The notes under the pieces were generated by a model, which was not told the DNA's origin, did no database searches, and saw nothing but the letters and a program-made list of their open reading frames with translations. A DNA stretch of 64,000 nucleotides from Lachnospiraceae bacterium. GTDB taxonomy: Bacteria; Bacillota; Clostridia; Lachnospirales; Lachnospiraceae. Positions within the stretch are counted from its first letter, which is position 1. Each line of letters opens with the position of its first letter. The position numbers were made by a program, and so were the translations under genes. Positions 35,838-48,271 of this stretch are shown in pieces. The stretch lies in the NCBI GenBank assembly GCA_017624855.1, contig JAGAMF010000002.1, forward strand, positions 1 to 64,000. Direction: 5' to 3'.

Positions 35838-35881
35838 GTTTTAATTAGTACTACTTATAAATCAAAATTATTTTTATAAAA

Positions 35882-36703
35882 TTACAAACCCGGGAAAACA
35901 ATACCTTCTGCATCTTCAAATAAAATGAAAATCGGTTCAAAAGGTTCTTCACTTATTATTTCTTCTTCTCCACTAATATAACTTACAGTCACTTTTACCC
36001 CTTCTTCATAATACCAATATGCATATGTACGATCTTCATTATAATTATTCCCTCCGCCTGTTACTGCACCTGTCATAAGTAACTTTTCGTCACATATATC
36101 AAAGTGAATAAAATAATTTTCAATCCCAAAACAAAGTTCTCCGTCTAATACAAAAATACTATAATCCTTATTAGTACCATAATAATCACTCAGCAAAGTC
36201 CTGTTTTCCTGCCAAAAATCATATGTACCATCTGAATTCTGACGATATACACATATAATACGCGAGCTCTCGTAAGTATCATAGTCATTGATGCCCTTTT
36301 TTACATACAGACTATAAACAATTACCATATCCATTACTCCATCATTACCGATATCATCTTCGCATACATATTCAATTCGAATATCAGACGGAAGTTTAAT
36401 TCCTGAAATATCCCATTTAAGCCCATTCTCTCTATAATCCCATTTATCATCTTCCGTATCCCATTTATATTCCATTAAATGAAGTTCGGAATCTATTTCC
36501 ATTGCAAAACCATGTAGATATTGTTGGGCATAGTATTTCTTTTCTTCATAACTATAACGGTCTGAATTTAACATCATTCTTAATTCCCATTTCGAATTGC
36601 CATTTCCACTCAAAAGAACAAATAAAATAATTCCTGCAACCGAAAAAAGAACAATTCCTATAATAGCACTGATTACTACTATTTTCTTCGTGTTTTTATG
36701 CAT
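35882..36703 (-). CDS. Hypothetical membrane-anchored protein
   Basis: 273 residues from the ATG at 36703 (GGGAG eight bases upstream). One membrane helix near the N-terminus (KIVVISAIIGIVLFSVAGII) is followed by an extracytoplasmic domain rich in Asp, Tyr and Trp. CEDDIGNDGVMDMVIVYSLY resembles an FG-GAP/VCBS-type calcium-binding strand, and other short beta repeats follow. Family not recognised. It stands alone between the ABC operon and rpsU on the same strand. Confidence 0.7.
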   Translation of the reverse strand: MHKNTKKIVVISAIIGIVLFSVAGIILFVLLSGNGNSKWELRMMLNSDRYSYEEKKYYAQQYLHGFAMEIDSELHLMEYKWDTEDDKWDYRENGLKWDISGIKLPSDIRIEYVCEDDIGNDGVMDMVIVYSLYVKKGINDYDTYESSRIICVYRQNSDGTYDFWQENRTLLSDYYGTNKDYSIFVLDGELCFGIENYFIHFDICDEKLLMTGAVTGGGNNYNEDRTYAYWYYEEGVKVTVSYISGEEEIISEEPFEPIFILFEDAEGIVFPGL

Positions 36704-36839
36704 ATTATCTACTCCCTGCCTTCGCATTCTTCATACACTTCCTAAACAGTTCCTATTCACTAATATGTATTTCAATTAAAATCATCTTATCAACCAATAC
36801 AATAAAATACAAGTCGTAACCTCTCACTCCACATAAAAA

Positions 36840-36862
36840 GAACCATCGCATTGCGATGGTTC
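36840..36862 (-). terminator. Terminator of rpsU
   Basis: GAACCATCG (36840-36848) and CGATGGTTC (36854-36862), five-base loop, followed on the minus strand by TTTTTATG. Confidence 0.9.
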
Positions 36863-36873
36863 CTTAACTTTAA

Positions 36874-37050
36874 TTAGTTAAATTTGCGCTTTCTAGCTGC
36901 TTCAGATTTCTTTTTACGCTTTACGCTAGGTTTCTCGTAGTGCTCTCTCTTACGGATTTCCTGTTGGATACCTGCCTTAGCACAACTTCTCTTGAAACGA
37001 CGCAATGCGCTATCCAAAGATTCGTTTTCTTTTACTTCTACTCTAGACAT
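36874..37050 (-). CDS. rpsU: 30S ribosomal protein S21
   Basis: 58 residues: it begins [20 protein letters not shown] and ends in the basic tail [12 protein letters not shown]21 binds the platform of the small subunit next to the anti-Shine-Dalgarno region. The ATG at 37050 has GGAGGAGGG upstream, slightly far (about ten bases). It has its own strong promoter and terminator. Confidence 0.98.
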   Translation of the reverse strand: MSRVEVKENESLDSALRRFKRSCAKAGIQQEIRKREHYEKPSVKRKKKSEAARKRKFN

Positions 37051-37121
37051 CTACACTCACCCTCCTCCCAGTCTTAAATTGTGCACTGACTGTTCGGGTA
37101 TTTCTAAATTGCACAAGTTAG

Positions 37122-37149
37122 ATTATATCATAAAATTATCGTTCGTCAA
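37122..37149 (-). promoter_or_regulatory. Promoter of rpsU
   Basis: TTGACG (37149-37144), 16 bases, TATAAT (37127-37122) with an extended TG. Confidence 0.75.
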
Positions 37150-37220
37150 CCTTTTTTTTAAATCCGATTAAAAATATTGGAATTTTAAGGTATTTCGAAG
37201 ATATATACCCGTTTTTTATC

Positions 37221-39914
37221 TTATAACTGACCTGCAAGTACTTCTTCCACAGCAGCAATTGCATCATCAATTCCGGCAGGATTCTTACCACCGGCCTGGG
37301 CCATATTGGGTCTTCCGCCGCCACCGCCGCCTACTAAAGCTGCGATACCTTTGATTAAGTTACCGGCATGAGCACCCTTAGCCATTGCACCGTCGGTTGC
37401 CATGGCAATCATATTTACCTTACCGTCTTTATCAGAAATCAATACTACAACACCGTCTCCGAGCTTCTCTTTTAACTGATCTCCCAAATCACGAAGGCCG
37501 TTCATTTCCACGCCGGATACCTTGGTTGCAAGTAACTTAACACCTTTTACTTCTTTTACATTGTTCATTACATCACCCAATGCATCCTTAGCAGCCTTGC
37601 TCTTTAAGGATTCATTCTCGGAAGCAAGTGCCTTATTGTCTGCAAGGAGATGAGCAATTCTATCCTCTACCTTATCGGGAGTTGTTTTAAGGAGTTCTGC
37701 CGCCTTGGCAAGTTTCTTCTCCAAATCTGCATAATATGCCAACACACCGTCACCGGTTAATGCTTCAATTCTTCTTACACCCGCTGCAACACCGGATTCA
37801 GACAAAAGTTTGAATGACTGAATGGTGGATGTATTGCTTACATGAGTACCACCACAAAGTTCTACGGAGAAAGCATCCTTAAATGCTTCTTCAATGTCTT
37901 CCGCATCATTTTTGCCCATGCTGACAACACGTACACTTTCACCGTACTTTTCTCCGAAAAGTGCCATAGCGCCGGTTTTCTTTGCATCCGCAATGCTCAT
38001 TTCATCGGTAATAACCGGCAATGCAAGAGCGATTTCTTTGTTTACAAGAGCTTCCACTTCCGCGATCTGCTCTGCGGTCATAGCCTCGAAATGAGAGAAG
38101 TCAAAACGTAAACGGTCGGGAGTTACCAAAGAGCCCTTCTGCTCTACATGGTTACCAAGTACCGTCTTCAATGCCTTCTGTAAAAGGTGGGTTGCAGAGT
38201 GGTTCTTACATGTTGCTGCATGCTTGTCTGCATCAACGGTAACCAATGCTTCTTCGCCAACCTTTACTTCGCCTCTTGATACAAAACCTACATGACCGAT
38301 TTTAGCACCGGTAAGATGAATGGTTTCGGTAACGGTAAATTCGCCGTCCTTTGTAGAGATAACACCGCAATCGCCAAGCTGTCCACCCATGGTAGCATAC
38401 ATACAGGTTGTATCCAAAACCACGGTACCCTTTGCACCTTCGGTGAGTACATCGGTAACCTTGGCATCTTCTGCAGATGCATCGGTTGTCAAAGCTGTAA
38501 TTTTAGCACCACAGCTTGACTCTGTATATCCCACATAAACAGTTTCCAGATTCAGATCTAAATCATCATATACATTCTTCGCACGGCCTGCCATATGCTC
38601 TGCGCCTACATAAGTACCCTTAGACTGTGCTTTTGCTTCCGCCTTAGCTTTTTCGAAGCCTTCTTCATCATAGGTGAAGCCTTTTTCTTCCAAAATTTCG
38701 ATAGTTAAGTCAATGGGGAAACCAAAGGTATCATACAACTTAAATGCATCCTCACCGGACAATACCTTAGTGCCCTTTTTCGCCATATCTTCTTCCATTT
38801 TCGCAAGGATTGCAAGACCCTGGTCAATGGTTTTATTAAACTGTTCTTCTTCTTTTGCAATGTTTTTAAGAATAAATTCTTTCTTTTCTTCCAATTCGGG
38901 ATAACCGTCCTTGGAACCTTCGATAACGGTTACTGCCAAATCAGCAAGGAACGCACCCTGAATGCCTAAAATTCTGCCGTGACGGCATGCACGACGAAGA
39001 AGTCTTCTCATGACATAACCGCAACCGCTGTTTTCCGGCATAATACCGTCGGAAACCATAAAAGTAACGGAGCGGATATGGTCGGTTACCACACGGAGAG
39101 ACACATCGGTCTGCTCATCTTCACCATACTGCTTACCTGCGAGACGACATACATGGTCTCTTAATGCTTTCATGGTGTCTACATCAAACATGGAATCCAC
39201 ATCCTGCACAACACATGCAAGACGCTCAAGTCCCATACCTGTATCAATATTTTTCTTCTCAAGCTCTGTATAATTGCCCTTACCGTCATTGTAAAACTGT
39301 GAGAATACATCGTTCCAGATTTCCATATATCTGTCACATTCACAGCCAACCTTACAATCAGGCTTGCCACAACCATATTTCTCACCACGATCATAATATA
39401 CTTCTGAACAAGGTCCGCAAGCACCTTCACCATGCTCCCAGAAGTTATCGGCTCTTCCGAAGCGGAAAATACGCTCGGGAGCGATACCGATCTTTTTATT
39501 CCAGATATCGAATGCCTCATCATCTTCTTCGAATACGGAAGGATACAAACGATCCTTATCCAAGCCTACCACTTCGGTAAGGAACTCCCATGTATAGCTG
39601 ATTGCCTCCTCCTTGAAGTAATCACCGAAAGAGAAGTTACCAAGCATTTCAAAGAAGGTACCGTGACGGGCAGTTTTACCTACATTCTCAATATCACCGG
39701 TACGGATACATTTCTGACAGGTTGTAATTCTGCTCTTCGGGGGAATTTCCGCCCCTGTAAAATAAGGCTTCAAAGGAGCCATACCGGAATTAATCAGCAA
39801 AAGACTTTTATCATTCTTGGGAACCAAAGAAAAACTGTTCAGTCTTAAATGATCCTTCTTCTCAAAATAATCAAGAAACATTTTTCGTAATTCGTTTACG
39901 CCATACGCTTTCAC
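37221..39914 (-). CDS. alaS: Alanyl-tRNA synthetase
   Basis: 897 residues from a GTG at 39914, chosen because GGAGG lies seven bases upstream and the next residues, KAYGVNELRKMFLDYF, are the normal start; 15 further in-frame codons upstream are not expected to be translated. It charges tRNA-Ala. The class II catalytic core is at the N-terminus, the editing domain has HSATHLLQKAL and CGGTHVSNT (zinc-binding His and Cys), and the C-Ala domain ends GGGGGGRPNMAQAGG. A hairpin lies in its leader at 40007-40028 but no T-box. Confidence 0.98.
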   Translation of the reverse strand: MKAYGVNELRKMFLDYFEKKDHLRLNSFSLVPKNDKSLLLINSGMAPLKPYFTGAEIPPKSRITTCQKCIRTGDIENVGKTARHGTFFEMLGNFSFGDYFKEEAISYTWEFLTEVVGLDKDRLYPSVFEEDDEAFDIWNKKIGIAPERIFRFGRADNFWEHGEGACGPCSEVYYDRGEKYGCGKPDCKVGCECDRYMEIWNDVFSQFYNDGKGNYTELEKKNIDTGMGLERLACVVQDVDSMFDVDTMKALRDHVCRLAGKQYGEDEQTDVSLRVVTDHIRSVTFMVSDGIMPENSGCGYVMRRLLRRACRHGRILGIQGAFLADLAVTVIEGSKDGYPELEEKKEFILKNIAKEEEQFNKTIDQGLAILAKMEEDMAKKGTKVLSGEDAFKLYDTFGFPIDLTIEILEEKGFTYDEEGFEKAKAEAKAQSKGTYVGAEHMAGRAKNVYDDLDLNLETVYVGYTESSCGAKITALTTDASAEDAKVTDVLTEGAKGTVVLDTTCMYATMGGQLGDCGVISTKDGEFTVTETIHLTGAKIGHVGFVSRGEVKVGEEALVTVDADKHAATCKNHSATHLLQKALKTVLGNHVEQKGSLVTPDRLRFDFSHFEAMTAEQIAEVEALVNKEIALALPVITDEMSIADAKKTGAMALFGEKYGESVRVVSMGKNDAEDIEEAFKDAFSVELCGGTHVSNTSTIQSFKLLSESGVAAGVRRIEALTGDGVLAYYADLEKKLAKAAELLKTTPDKVEDRIAHLLADNKALASENESLKSKAAKDALGDVMNNVKEVKGVKLLATKVSGVEMNGLRDLGDQLKEKLGDGVVVLISDKDGKVNMIAMATDGAMAKGAHAGNLIKGIAALVGGGGGGRPNMAQAGGKNPAGIDDAIAAVEEVLAGQL

Positions 39915-40033
39915 AATCGTACCTCCAAATCGTACTAAACATTCTTCGCGCCGCGGCATTGCATCACAACGGAATTCATTACCGCAAAATGCGCATTTTT
40001 ATTTCGTTTCACGGAACTTTCCATGAAATAAAA

Positions 40034-40056
40034 GGGCACCGAACCTACCGGTGCCC
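40034..40056 (-). terminator. Terminator of the 40157-41251 gene
   Basis: GGGCACCG and CGGTGCCC form a GC-rich eight-pair stem with a seven-base loop, followed on the minus strand by TTTTATTTC. Confidence 0.9.
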
Positions 40057-40156
40057 TAAAAGGTGCCAATAAGCAACACCCATATTATAAGTTTATTTTA
40101 TGTTTGTGTCAAACATATCATTTGGATATTTTTACAATTAAAAATGCTTTTTTCTT

Positions 40157-41251
40157 TTAATTGCTAAAAATCTGTACCCAATAAGTTCCGTAACCGGAAT
40201 TGGAATCCGTATAATAGCCGATACCAACCTGTCCAAAAGAACCGTTTAAAATATTGGCACGATGTCCTTCCGAATTCATCCAACCCTGCATAACCGCCTC
40301 CGGAGTACCATAGCCTGCCGCAATATTTTCACCGGCAACCATATAAGTTACGCCGTTTTCTTCGAATACGGTAAAGCAAGAAGTTCCGTTTGGTCTTGTA
40401 TGCGAGAAACTCTGAACAATCTCCTGCGCACGAATCTGCGCCAAAGCATCCAAAGTAGAACTCTGGGTAATAGGTCCAACACCGTTGGCTGCACGCTCCT
40501 GGTTCATAATTGCCACTACCTGAGCACGATAATCACCGGTGTTTTGCTGAGCCTGTTGCTGCTGTTGCGCTGCCTGTTCTGCCGCTGCTTGCTCTGCCGC
40601 TGCCTGTTCTGCCGCCGCCTGCTCCCGCGCCGCCTGTTCTGCCGCCGCCTGCTCTGCCGCTGCCTGCGCTGCCGCTTCCTCTTCTGCAATCATGGCCTGA
40701 TAAGCAGTCTCATCAATGAGATAAGAAGATGCCACATAAGCTTCCGCACCATTATACTGAATTCGATACCACCCTGTATCCGCAATGCCTGTAATCTGAA
40801 TCTGTTCGCCCTTGCTTAATCCGCCGATTTTTTCATAATCCGTAGAGGGTCCGATACGAACATTGACTGCTTTTTTTACAAATAAAATTGCATTATGATC
40901 CTGTACGGTAAATTCCGGTTCTTCAGATTCACTTTCTTCTTCCGATACACTCTCTTCCTCAGATACGCTCTCTTCTTCGGACGCACTTTCTTCTTCGGAA
41001 GTTTTGTCCTCCTTGGAACTTTCTTCTTCAGACTGTTTTTCCGAATCTGCAACTTCCGATTCCGAAGGAACTTCCTTCTCTTCCGATACGGTTTCGCTAT
41101 CCGTTTCCGAAACATCTTCCGATACGGTTTCACTCATTGTCTCAGAAGAAGTATCTCCAAGCGAAATTTCATCTGCCGCGCCTCCACAGGCAACCATAGT
41201 TAATATCATAACCATGGATAAGATCAAACCAATCCATTTTTTTCTTCTCAT
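40157..41251 (-). CDS. SH3b and CAP (SCP-like) domain lipoprotein
   Basis: 364 residues from the ATG at 41251 (an ATG two codons upstream is possible). The signal peptide ends in lipobox MVAC. Then come a long Ser/Glu-rich stretch (about 25-120), an SH3b domain (AVNVRIGPSTDYEKIGGL onward), an Ala/Glu/Gln helix rich in AAAEQ repeats, and a C-terminal CAP domain with SFSHTRPNG, GENIA and SEGHRANIL. CAP proteins of this kind occur at clostridial cell surfaces and spore coats, and their role is unclear. It is paralogous to the gene at 45192-46256. The two lie on either side of the pyruvate:ferredoxin oxidoreductase gene. Confidence 0.9.
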   Translation of the reverse strand: MRRKKWIGLILSMVMILTMVACGGAADEISLGDTSSETMSETVSEDVSETDSETVSEEKEVPSESEVADSEKQSEEESSKEDKTSEEESASEEESVSEEESVSEEESESEEPEFTVQDHNAILFVKKAVNVRIGPSTDYEKIGGLSKGEQIQITGIADTGWYRIQYNGAEAYVASSYLIDETAYQAMIAEEEAAAQAAAEQAAAEQAAREQAAAEQAAAEQAAAEQAAQQQQQAQQNTGDYRAQVVAIMNQERAANGVGPITQSSTLDALAQIRAQEIVQSFSHTRPNGTSCFTVFEENGVTYMVAGENIAAGYGTPEAVMQGWMNSEGHRANILNGSFGQVGIGYYTDSNSGYGTYWVQIFSN

Positions 41252-41396
41252 AACCATACCCCAATTCTTTTCGTAAATCATAAACTTACTTTTGTCTATT
41301 TTAAAATGTTTTCATATAAAAATCAATACTTCCGTACACATACATGCATTTTATAATAATTCATTGTATCAGAGATCCTGATTATTTTTTTACATT

Positions 41397-41425
41397 TTGA
41401 CAACACTATAAAAAAGTTTTATTTC
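41397..41425 (+). promoter_or_regulatory. Possible promoter of the pyruvate:ferredoxin oxidoreductase gene
   Basis: TTGACA at 41397-41402 is a perfect -35. A -10 at 17 bases (TATTTC) is poor, so the exact promoter is uncertain. Confidence 0.35.
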
Positions 41426-41472
41426 ATGTTGCTTTTTGCACACAACCATAAAAAGATAAGGAGAATATTATT

Positions 41473-44997
<3,525 letters not shown>

Positions 44998-45014
44998 ATA
45001 GGGTTATACAGGAC

Positions 45015-45165
45015 GCAAGACGGATGTTTTTTTATGTTCTCTGACACGCTTTCGCTCGATTCATCTACGTAACGGATGCTAAACTCGATGATTTGCAAGC
45101 AAATCCTCTCGCTAAGCACCGACGAGCTGAAACGGTCATCGAACATAAAAAAACATCCGTCTTGC
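45015..45165. repeat. Structured repeat element, copy B
   Basis: A perfect 25-base inverted repeat (45015-45039 with 45141-45165, running from GCAAGACGG to ATGTTC) encloses a core (45043-45137) homologous to copy A at 34029-34125. Blocks 45043-45087 and 45108-45137 match ungapped. The central hairpin here is GATTTGC-AA-GCAAATC. The outer arms are unrelated in sequence to those of copy A. It lies between the convergent oxidoreductase and CAP-protein genes, and could also terminate both. Confidence 0.85.
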
Positions 45166-45191
45166 TGTGCTATGAATAATACATTTTTTAT

Positions 45192-46256
45192 TTAATTTCC
45201 GGTGCCACCGAGATTACCCCAATCAACTGTAACAAAATTATCCGGATATTTAGGATAAATTAAAAGTACATTATAATATTTTTCCCCTCCGGCAGCATTT
45301 ACAGTAATACATGTTGCAGACACCATTGTATGAGATGTTGCATTTGCGCTGTAATATAACATATTTTTATTATGTCCCGGTGAATTATAGTAATTCATAT
45401 AATAAGTATTAGCATTTCCCCCAATAGATACGAAAGTTATATTTTCTGCGGCTCCGCTTGGACATCCTCTATGACTAAAATCCTGGGTTATTTCTCTCGC
45501 ACGCCGCAAAGCTTCTTCTTCCTTCTCAGTATCCCAAGTTAATTCCGGTATTCCATTAGCACTTCTATGACCGTTTACAAGACCTAACATATCTTTTTCA
45601 AGATAGACCTCCTTAATCGTAAACGTGGTTAATTCATCCCATGTCCAATCATCCGTACCAATTTCCGGGGCCACCTCTGTATTGTTGGGTTCCGGAGTTG
45701 TCGGAGCCGGTGTCTGCTCCACAACTACCATATCATCACCCAAATAGTTATTAGAAACATATCCTATTCCATCATTGTACGATATCTCATACCAACCTGT
45801 ACTTGCCTTTCCTGTTACCGTCACTTCTTGATTTGTAGTCAATCCGCCTATTTTTTCATAATCCGTGCCGGGACCAATTCGAACATTCACGGAACGCTGT
45901 GCATACATCGTAGCTTCCATTGGCTCTACTGTATAAGAAGGAATATTTTCTTCTGAAACTTCCTCAACAACTTCTCCCGGATTTTCTTCGGGAACTATTT
46001 CTTGGTTCGTCTCTTCACTTACTTCTTCAATACGCTCCTCCTGCACAACTTCTTCGACAACACAATCCTCCGTTTTTTCTTCAGATGTATTCTCCGAAAA
46101 TTCTTCTATAATATCTTCATCCTTTTCCTCGGTTGTTTCCAATACCGTTTCTTCATTCATTATATCTTCTGTTTTACTGTCGCATCCTAAGAAACACACC
46201 ATTAAAATTATAGTTATCAAAATATATATAAATCTTTTCATATTTTTTTCTTTCAT
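45192..46256 (-). CDS. SH3b and CAP (SCP-like) domain lipoprotein, paralogue
   Basis: 354 residues; AGGAG is five bases before the ATG. The signal peptide ends in lipobox FLGC. A Glu-rich linker (about 25-110), an SH3b domain (SVNVRIGPGTDYEKIGGL onward), a Pro/Thr linker and a CAP domain follow (DFSHRGCPSG, AAENITF and SPGHNKNML). It shares the SH3b and CAP arrangement with the gene at 40157-41251 but lacks the Ala/Gln helix and has a more divergent CAP domain. Probably cell-surface attached. Confidence 0.88.
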   Translation of the reverse strand: MKEKNMKRFIYILITIILMVCFLGCDSKTEDIMNEETVLETTEEKDEDIIEEFSENTSEEKTEDCVVEEVVQEERIEEVSEETNQEIVPEENPGEVVEEVSEENIPSYTVEPMEATMYAQRSVNVRIGPGTDYEKIGGLTTNQEVTVTGKASTGWYEISYNDGIGYVSNNYLGDDMVVVEQTPAPTTPEPNNTEVAPEIGTDDWTWDELTTFTIKEVYLEKDMLGLVNGHRSANGIPELTWDTEKEEEALRRAREITQDFSHRGCPSGAAENITFVSIGGNANTYYMNYYNSPGHNKNMLYYSANATSHTMVSATCITVNAAGGEKYYNVLLIYPKYPDNFVTVDWGNLGGTGN

Positions 46257-46305
46257 TCTTTCTCCTTATATACTGTCTTTTGATTTTATAATCGATTTTT
46301 ATACA

Positions 46306-46740
46306 TTATTTATTTGCTTCCGCTGCCAATGTAAATAACATAATGTATAATAGTAAAAGAATTACACCCAATAAAATCGCCAGCATAGCGCCAACAATAC
46401 CTAATATTGCAATTACCTTATTTTCTCCTCGCTTTAATGCCACAACCGATAAAACAATTCCGGCTAACACTTCAATAACCACATAAAATGCTATTCCAAT
46501 AAAAACATACAGATTACAATACGCCAAAAGCATTGTTACACTTGATAAAATTCCCAATATCAAGGATATAATCGAGCAGGTATTACTTACTCTGTTTTTC
46601 TCTTCCAGTTCAATATATTCTCGTTCTTTTTCCAATTGTGCTTGAAGTTTTTCATAATCAACTGCATTGATAATTTCATAATTTATATGATTTATTATTT
46701 CATAATCAGCTTGTTCCTTATATTTAACCAAGTCATTCAT
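46306..46740 (-). CDS. Small membrane protein, DUF4190-like
   Basis: 144 residues. The N-terminal 50 residues hold a repeated segment (YEIINHINYEIINAVDYEKL) and a Glu-rich coiled coil. Three hydrophobic segments follow (about 54-75, 79-98 and 108-135), like the small membrane proteins of the DUF4190 type. Function unknown. It lies 49 bases upstream of the CAP-protein gene on the same strand. Confidence 0.65.
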   Translation of the reverse strand: MNDLVKYKEQADYEIINHINYEIINAVDYEKLQAQLEKEREYIELEEKNRVSNTCSIISLILGILSSVTMLLAYCNLYVFIGIAFYVVIEVLAGIVLSVVALKRGENKVIAILGIVGAMLAILLGVILLLLYIMLFTLAAEANK

Positions 46741-46838
46741 ATTATTTCTCCATCACTCACTCAACAAATTTTCTCGCATTATACCCGAAAATTTATCGTT
46801 CAAATTCTTACTCTAATTAATTTTTATCTTACGCCAAA

Positions 46839-47771
46839 CTACATTTCATATCCGAAATACTTTAATATTATTTCGATTTCTTTTGTTTGAGGATATGTTG
46901 TTTTAATATAATCCAAATAATCGTCCGAAAACGGATTTGTTTCCAAAACATCAACCAATGCCTTTAACCTTTTTTCTTCCGGAATACGCCTTTCTTTAAG
47001 ATTCATATATATTCCTTCCGCTTTAGCAACTTCTTCATTACTCGGACACCAAATCATTTTATTATGTTGCCGTAATATGTTACGCAATGTCAAAAAAACT
47101 CTCCAATAATCCAAAAATGCTCTTTCCATTAAAGCGTCTGTATTTATTTGTTCAAATAATTTTTTTCTTTGAGCGGTGGATACTTTTGCATTTTTTATTG
47201 AACTTTCAGCAATTCCATTGATTGTAACATTTAATGCAGTACCAACTATAATTCCGCCTACTCCACTGAAAAAAATGTTAGGTAACATATCAAATCCCTT
47301 TGCCGTATTAATTTGATTATTTTGCAAAGTGGCATTAAAATTATCTATCACGGTTTTATAATCTTCACCACATAAACAAAACTCTGCCGTATGACTTTCA
47401 TCAAATGCACTCAACGATATATCATATATTTCCGCTTGAGTCAAAATATCAATAGCAGCCTCAATAATAGGCCTCCGATAAGAAAAATACAGCGGTGAAA
47501 AATCTATAAGAAACTGATCCAAATTTCTAATTTCATATCTATATTGATGCTTAAATGCAGTTGAAGCTTGCTTCGCAATTTTCCGAAATACCTTTCTGTA
47601 AAAATTAAAAGCATCCATCTCTGCTGAAATAAATATTTTTTCTCCATTTAACTCAAGTTCAACATCTTTCCCTTCGTAATATGGAATATGAATGGGTTTT
47701 ACCACAGGCAACCGCTCTTCTATAGGTTTTAAATTTGAAATAATATTGGATGTATACGCTATATCCCCCAT
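46839..47771 (-). CDS. Hypothetical protein divergent from an HTH regulator
   Basis: 310 residues, family not recognised. A Tyr/Phe-rich helical first half (MDAFNFYRKVFRKIAKQAST) leads to a hydrophobic, Gly-rich segment (about 165-185, FFSGVGGIIVGTALNVTI) that could insert in the membrane or form an amphipathic hairpin, then a helical second half. No known catalytic motif. It is transcribed divergently from a small XRE regulator across a spacer holding two promoters and repeated ATTGTCA, so it is a likely target of that regulator. Confidence 0.7.
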   Translation of the reverse strand: MGDIAYTSNIISNLKPIEERLPVVKPIHIPYYEGKDVELELNGEKIFISAEMDAFNFYRKVFRKIAKQASTAFKHQYRYEIRNLDQFLIDFSPLYFSYRRPIIEAAIDILTQAEIYDISLSAFDESHTAEFCLCGEDYKTVIDNFNATLQNNQINTAKGFDMLPNIFFSGVGGIIVGTALNVTINGIAESSIKNAKVSTAQRKKLFEQINTDALMERAFLDYWRVFLTLRNILRQHNKMIWCPSNEEVAKAEGIYMNLKERRIPEEKRLKALVDVLETNPFSDDYLDYIKTTYPQTKEIEIILKYFGYEM

Positions 47772-47826
47772 TTTACTGTACTCCTTTACATTAATACGCC
47801 TTAAATATTAGCAATATATTAACAAT

Positions 47827-47855
47827 ATATTATCATTTTTACTAATTCTTTTCAA
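47827..47855 (-). promoter_or_regulatory. Promoter of 46839-47771
   Basis: TTGAAA (47855-47850), 17 bases, TAATAT (47832-47827). The direct repeat CAATATATTA (47812-47821 and 47823-47832) covers the -10. Confidence 0.6.
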
Positions 47856-47862
47856 CAGAAAC

Positions 47863-47895
47863 ATTGTCACTTTATTACTATTGTCAAAATGTGAC
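47863..47895. promoter_or_regulatory. ATTGTCA operator-like repeats
   Basis: ATTGTCA occurs at 47863-47869 and 47880-47886, 17 bases apart, and an inverted GTGAC is at 47891-47895, lying between the two divergent promoters. Confidence 0.5.
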
Positions 47896-47909
47896 TAATA
47901 TTCAATTTT

Positions 47910-47939
47910 TTGACCATATTTTAATATAAAAGATATAAT
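47910..47939 (+). promoter_or_regulatory. Promoter of the HTH regulator
   Basis: TTGACC (47910-47915), 18 bases, TATAAT (47934-47939). The leader is about 12 bases long. Confidence 0.75.
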
Positions 47940-47957
47940 GAAAAGGAGGTTGTGAAC

Positions 47958-48209
47958 GTGATTAGCTATGATCCCTTTTGGATAACAATGAAAGAACAAA
48001 AAGTTACACAATATCAATTGATTTATCATTGGAATATTTCTTCTAATACCATACGAAGAATGAAGCGCAATGAACCGATTTCGACTACCACTCTTAATGA
48101 GCTTTGTTTAATACTTAATTGTTCGGTTGATAAAATTCTTACTTTCGCACCCACTGACGAAGAATTGGAATTATTAGAACAATGTAAAACCAAAACAAAA
48201 TCACGCTAA
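47958..48209 (+). CDS. Small XRE-family HTH regulator
   Basis: 83 residues from the GTG at 47958, chosen because AGGAGG (47944-47949) lies eight bases upstream; the GTG at 47952 is only two bases away from it. The opening ISYDPFWITMKEQKVTQYQL is typical of this regulator group. It is a single helix-turn-helix (residues about 12-60) with a short acidic tail. The divergent neighbour is its likely target. Confidence 0.85.
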   Translation: MISYDPFWITMKEQKVTQYQLIYHWNISSNTIRRMKRNEPISTTTLNELCLILNCSVDKILTFAPTDEELELLEQCKTKTKSR

Positions 48210-48230
48210 CAACCTGGAATTCACACAAAA

Positions 48231-48255
48231 AAGGCACCGGATTAACCGGTGCCTT
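48231..48255. terminator. Bidirectional terminator
   Basis: AAGGCACCGG and CCGGTGCCTT with a five-base loop. The minus strand continues TTTTTTGTG after it, ending the dynamin-like gene, and the plus strand TATCTTT ends the HTH gene. Confidence 0.85.
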
Positions 48256-48271
48256 ATCTTTGCTAGAACAC

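Noticed and set aside
39915-40033. T-box riboswitch upstream of alaS
   Set aside because: The conserved T-box sequence (AGGGTGGnACCGCG-like) is not present; only a hairpin at 40007-40028 and an AAAATGCGCATTTT palindrome (39986-39999) are seen.
40262-40819. Plus-strand frame opposite the CAP lipoprotein
   Set aside because: Its Leu/Cys/Arg repeats are the complement of the Ala/Glu/Gln repeat of the real gene.
47952-47957. GTG start two codons earlier for the small HTH regulator
   Set aside because: It would be only two bases from the AGGAGG; the GTG at 47958 has the usual spacing and the family's usual N-terminus.
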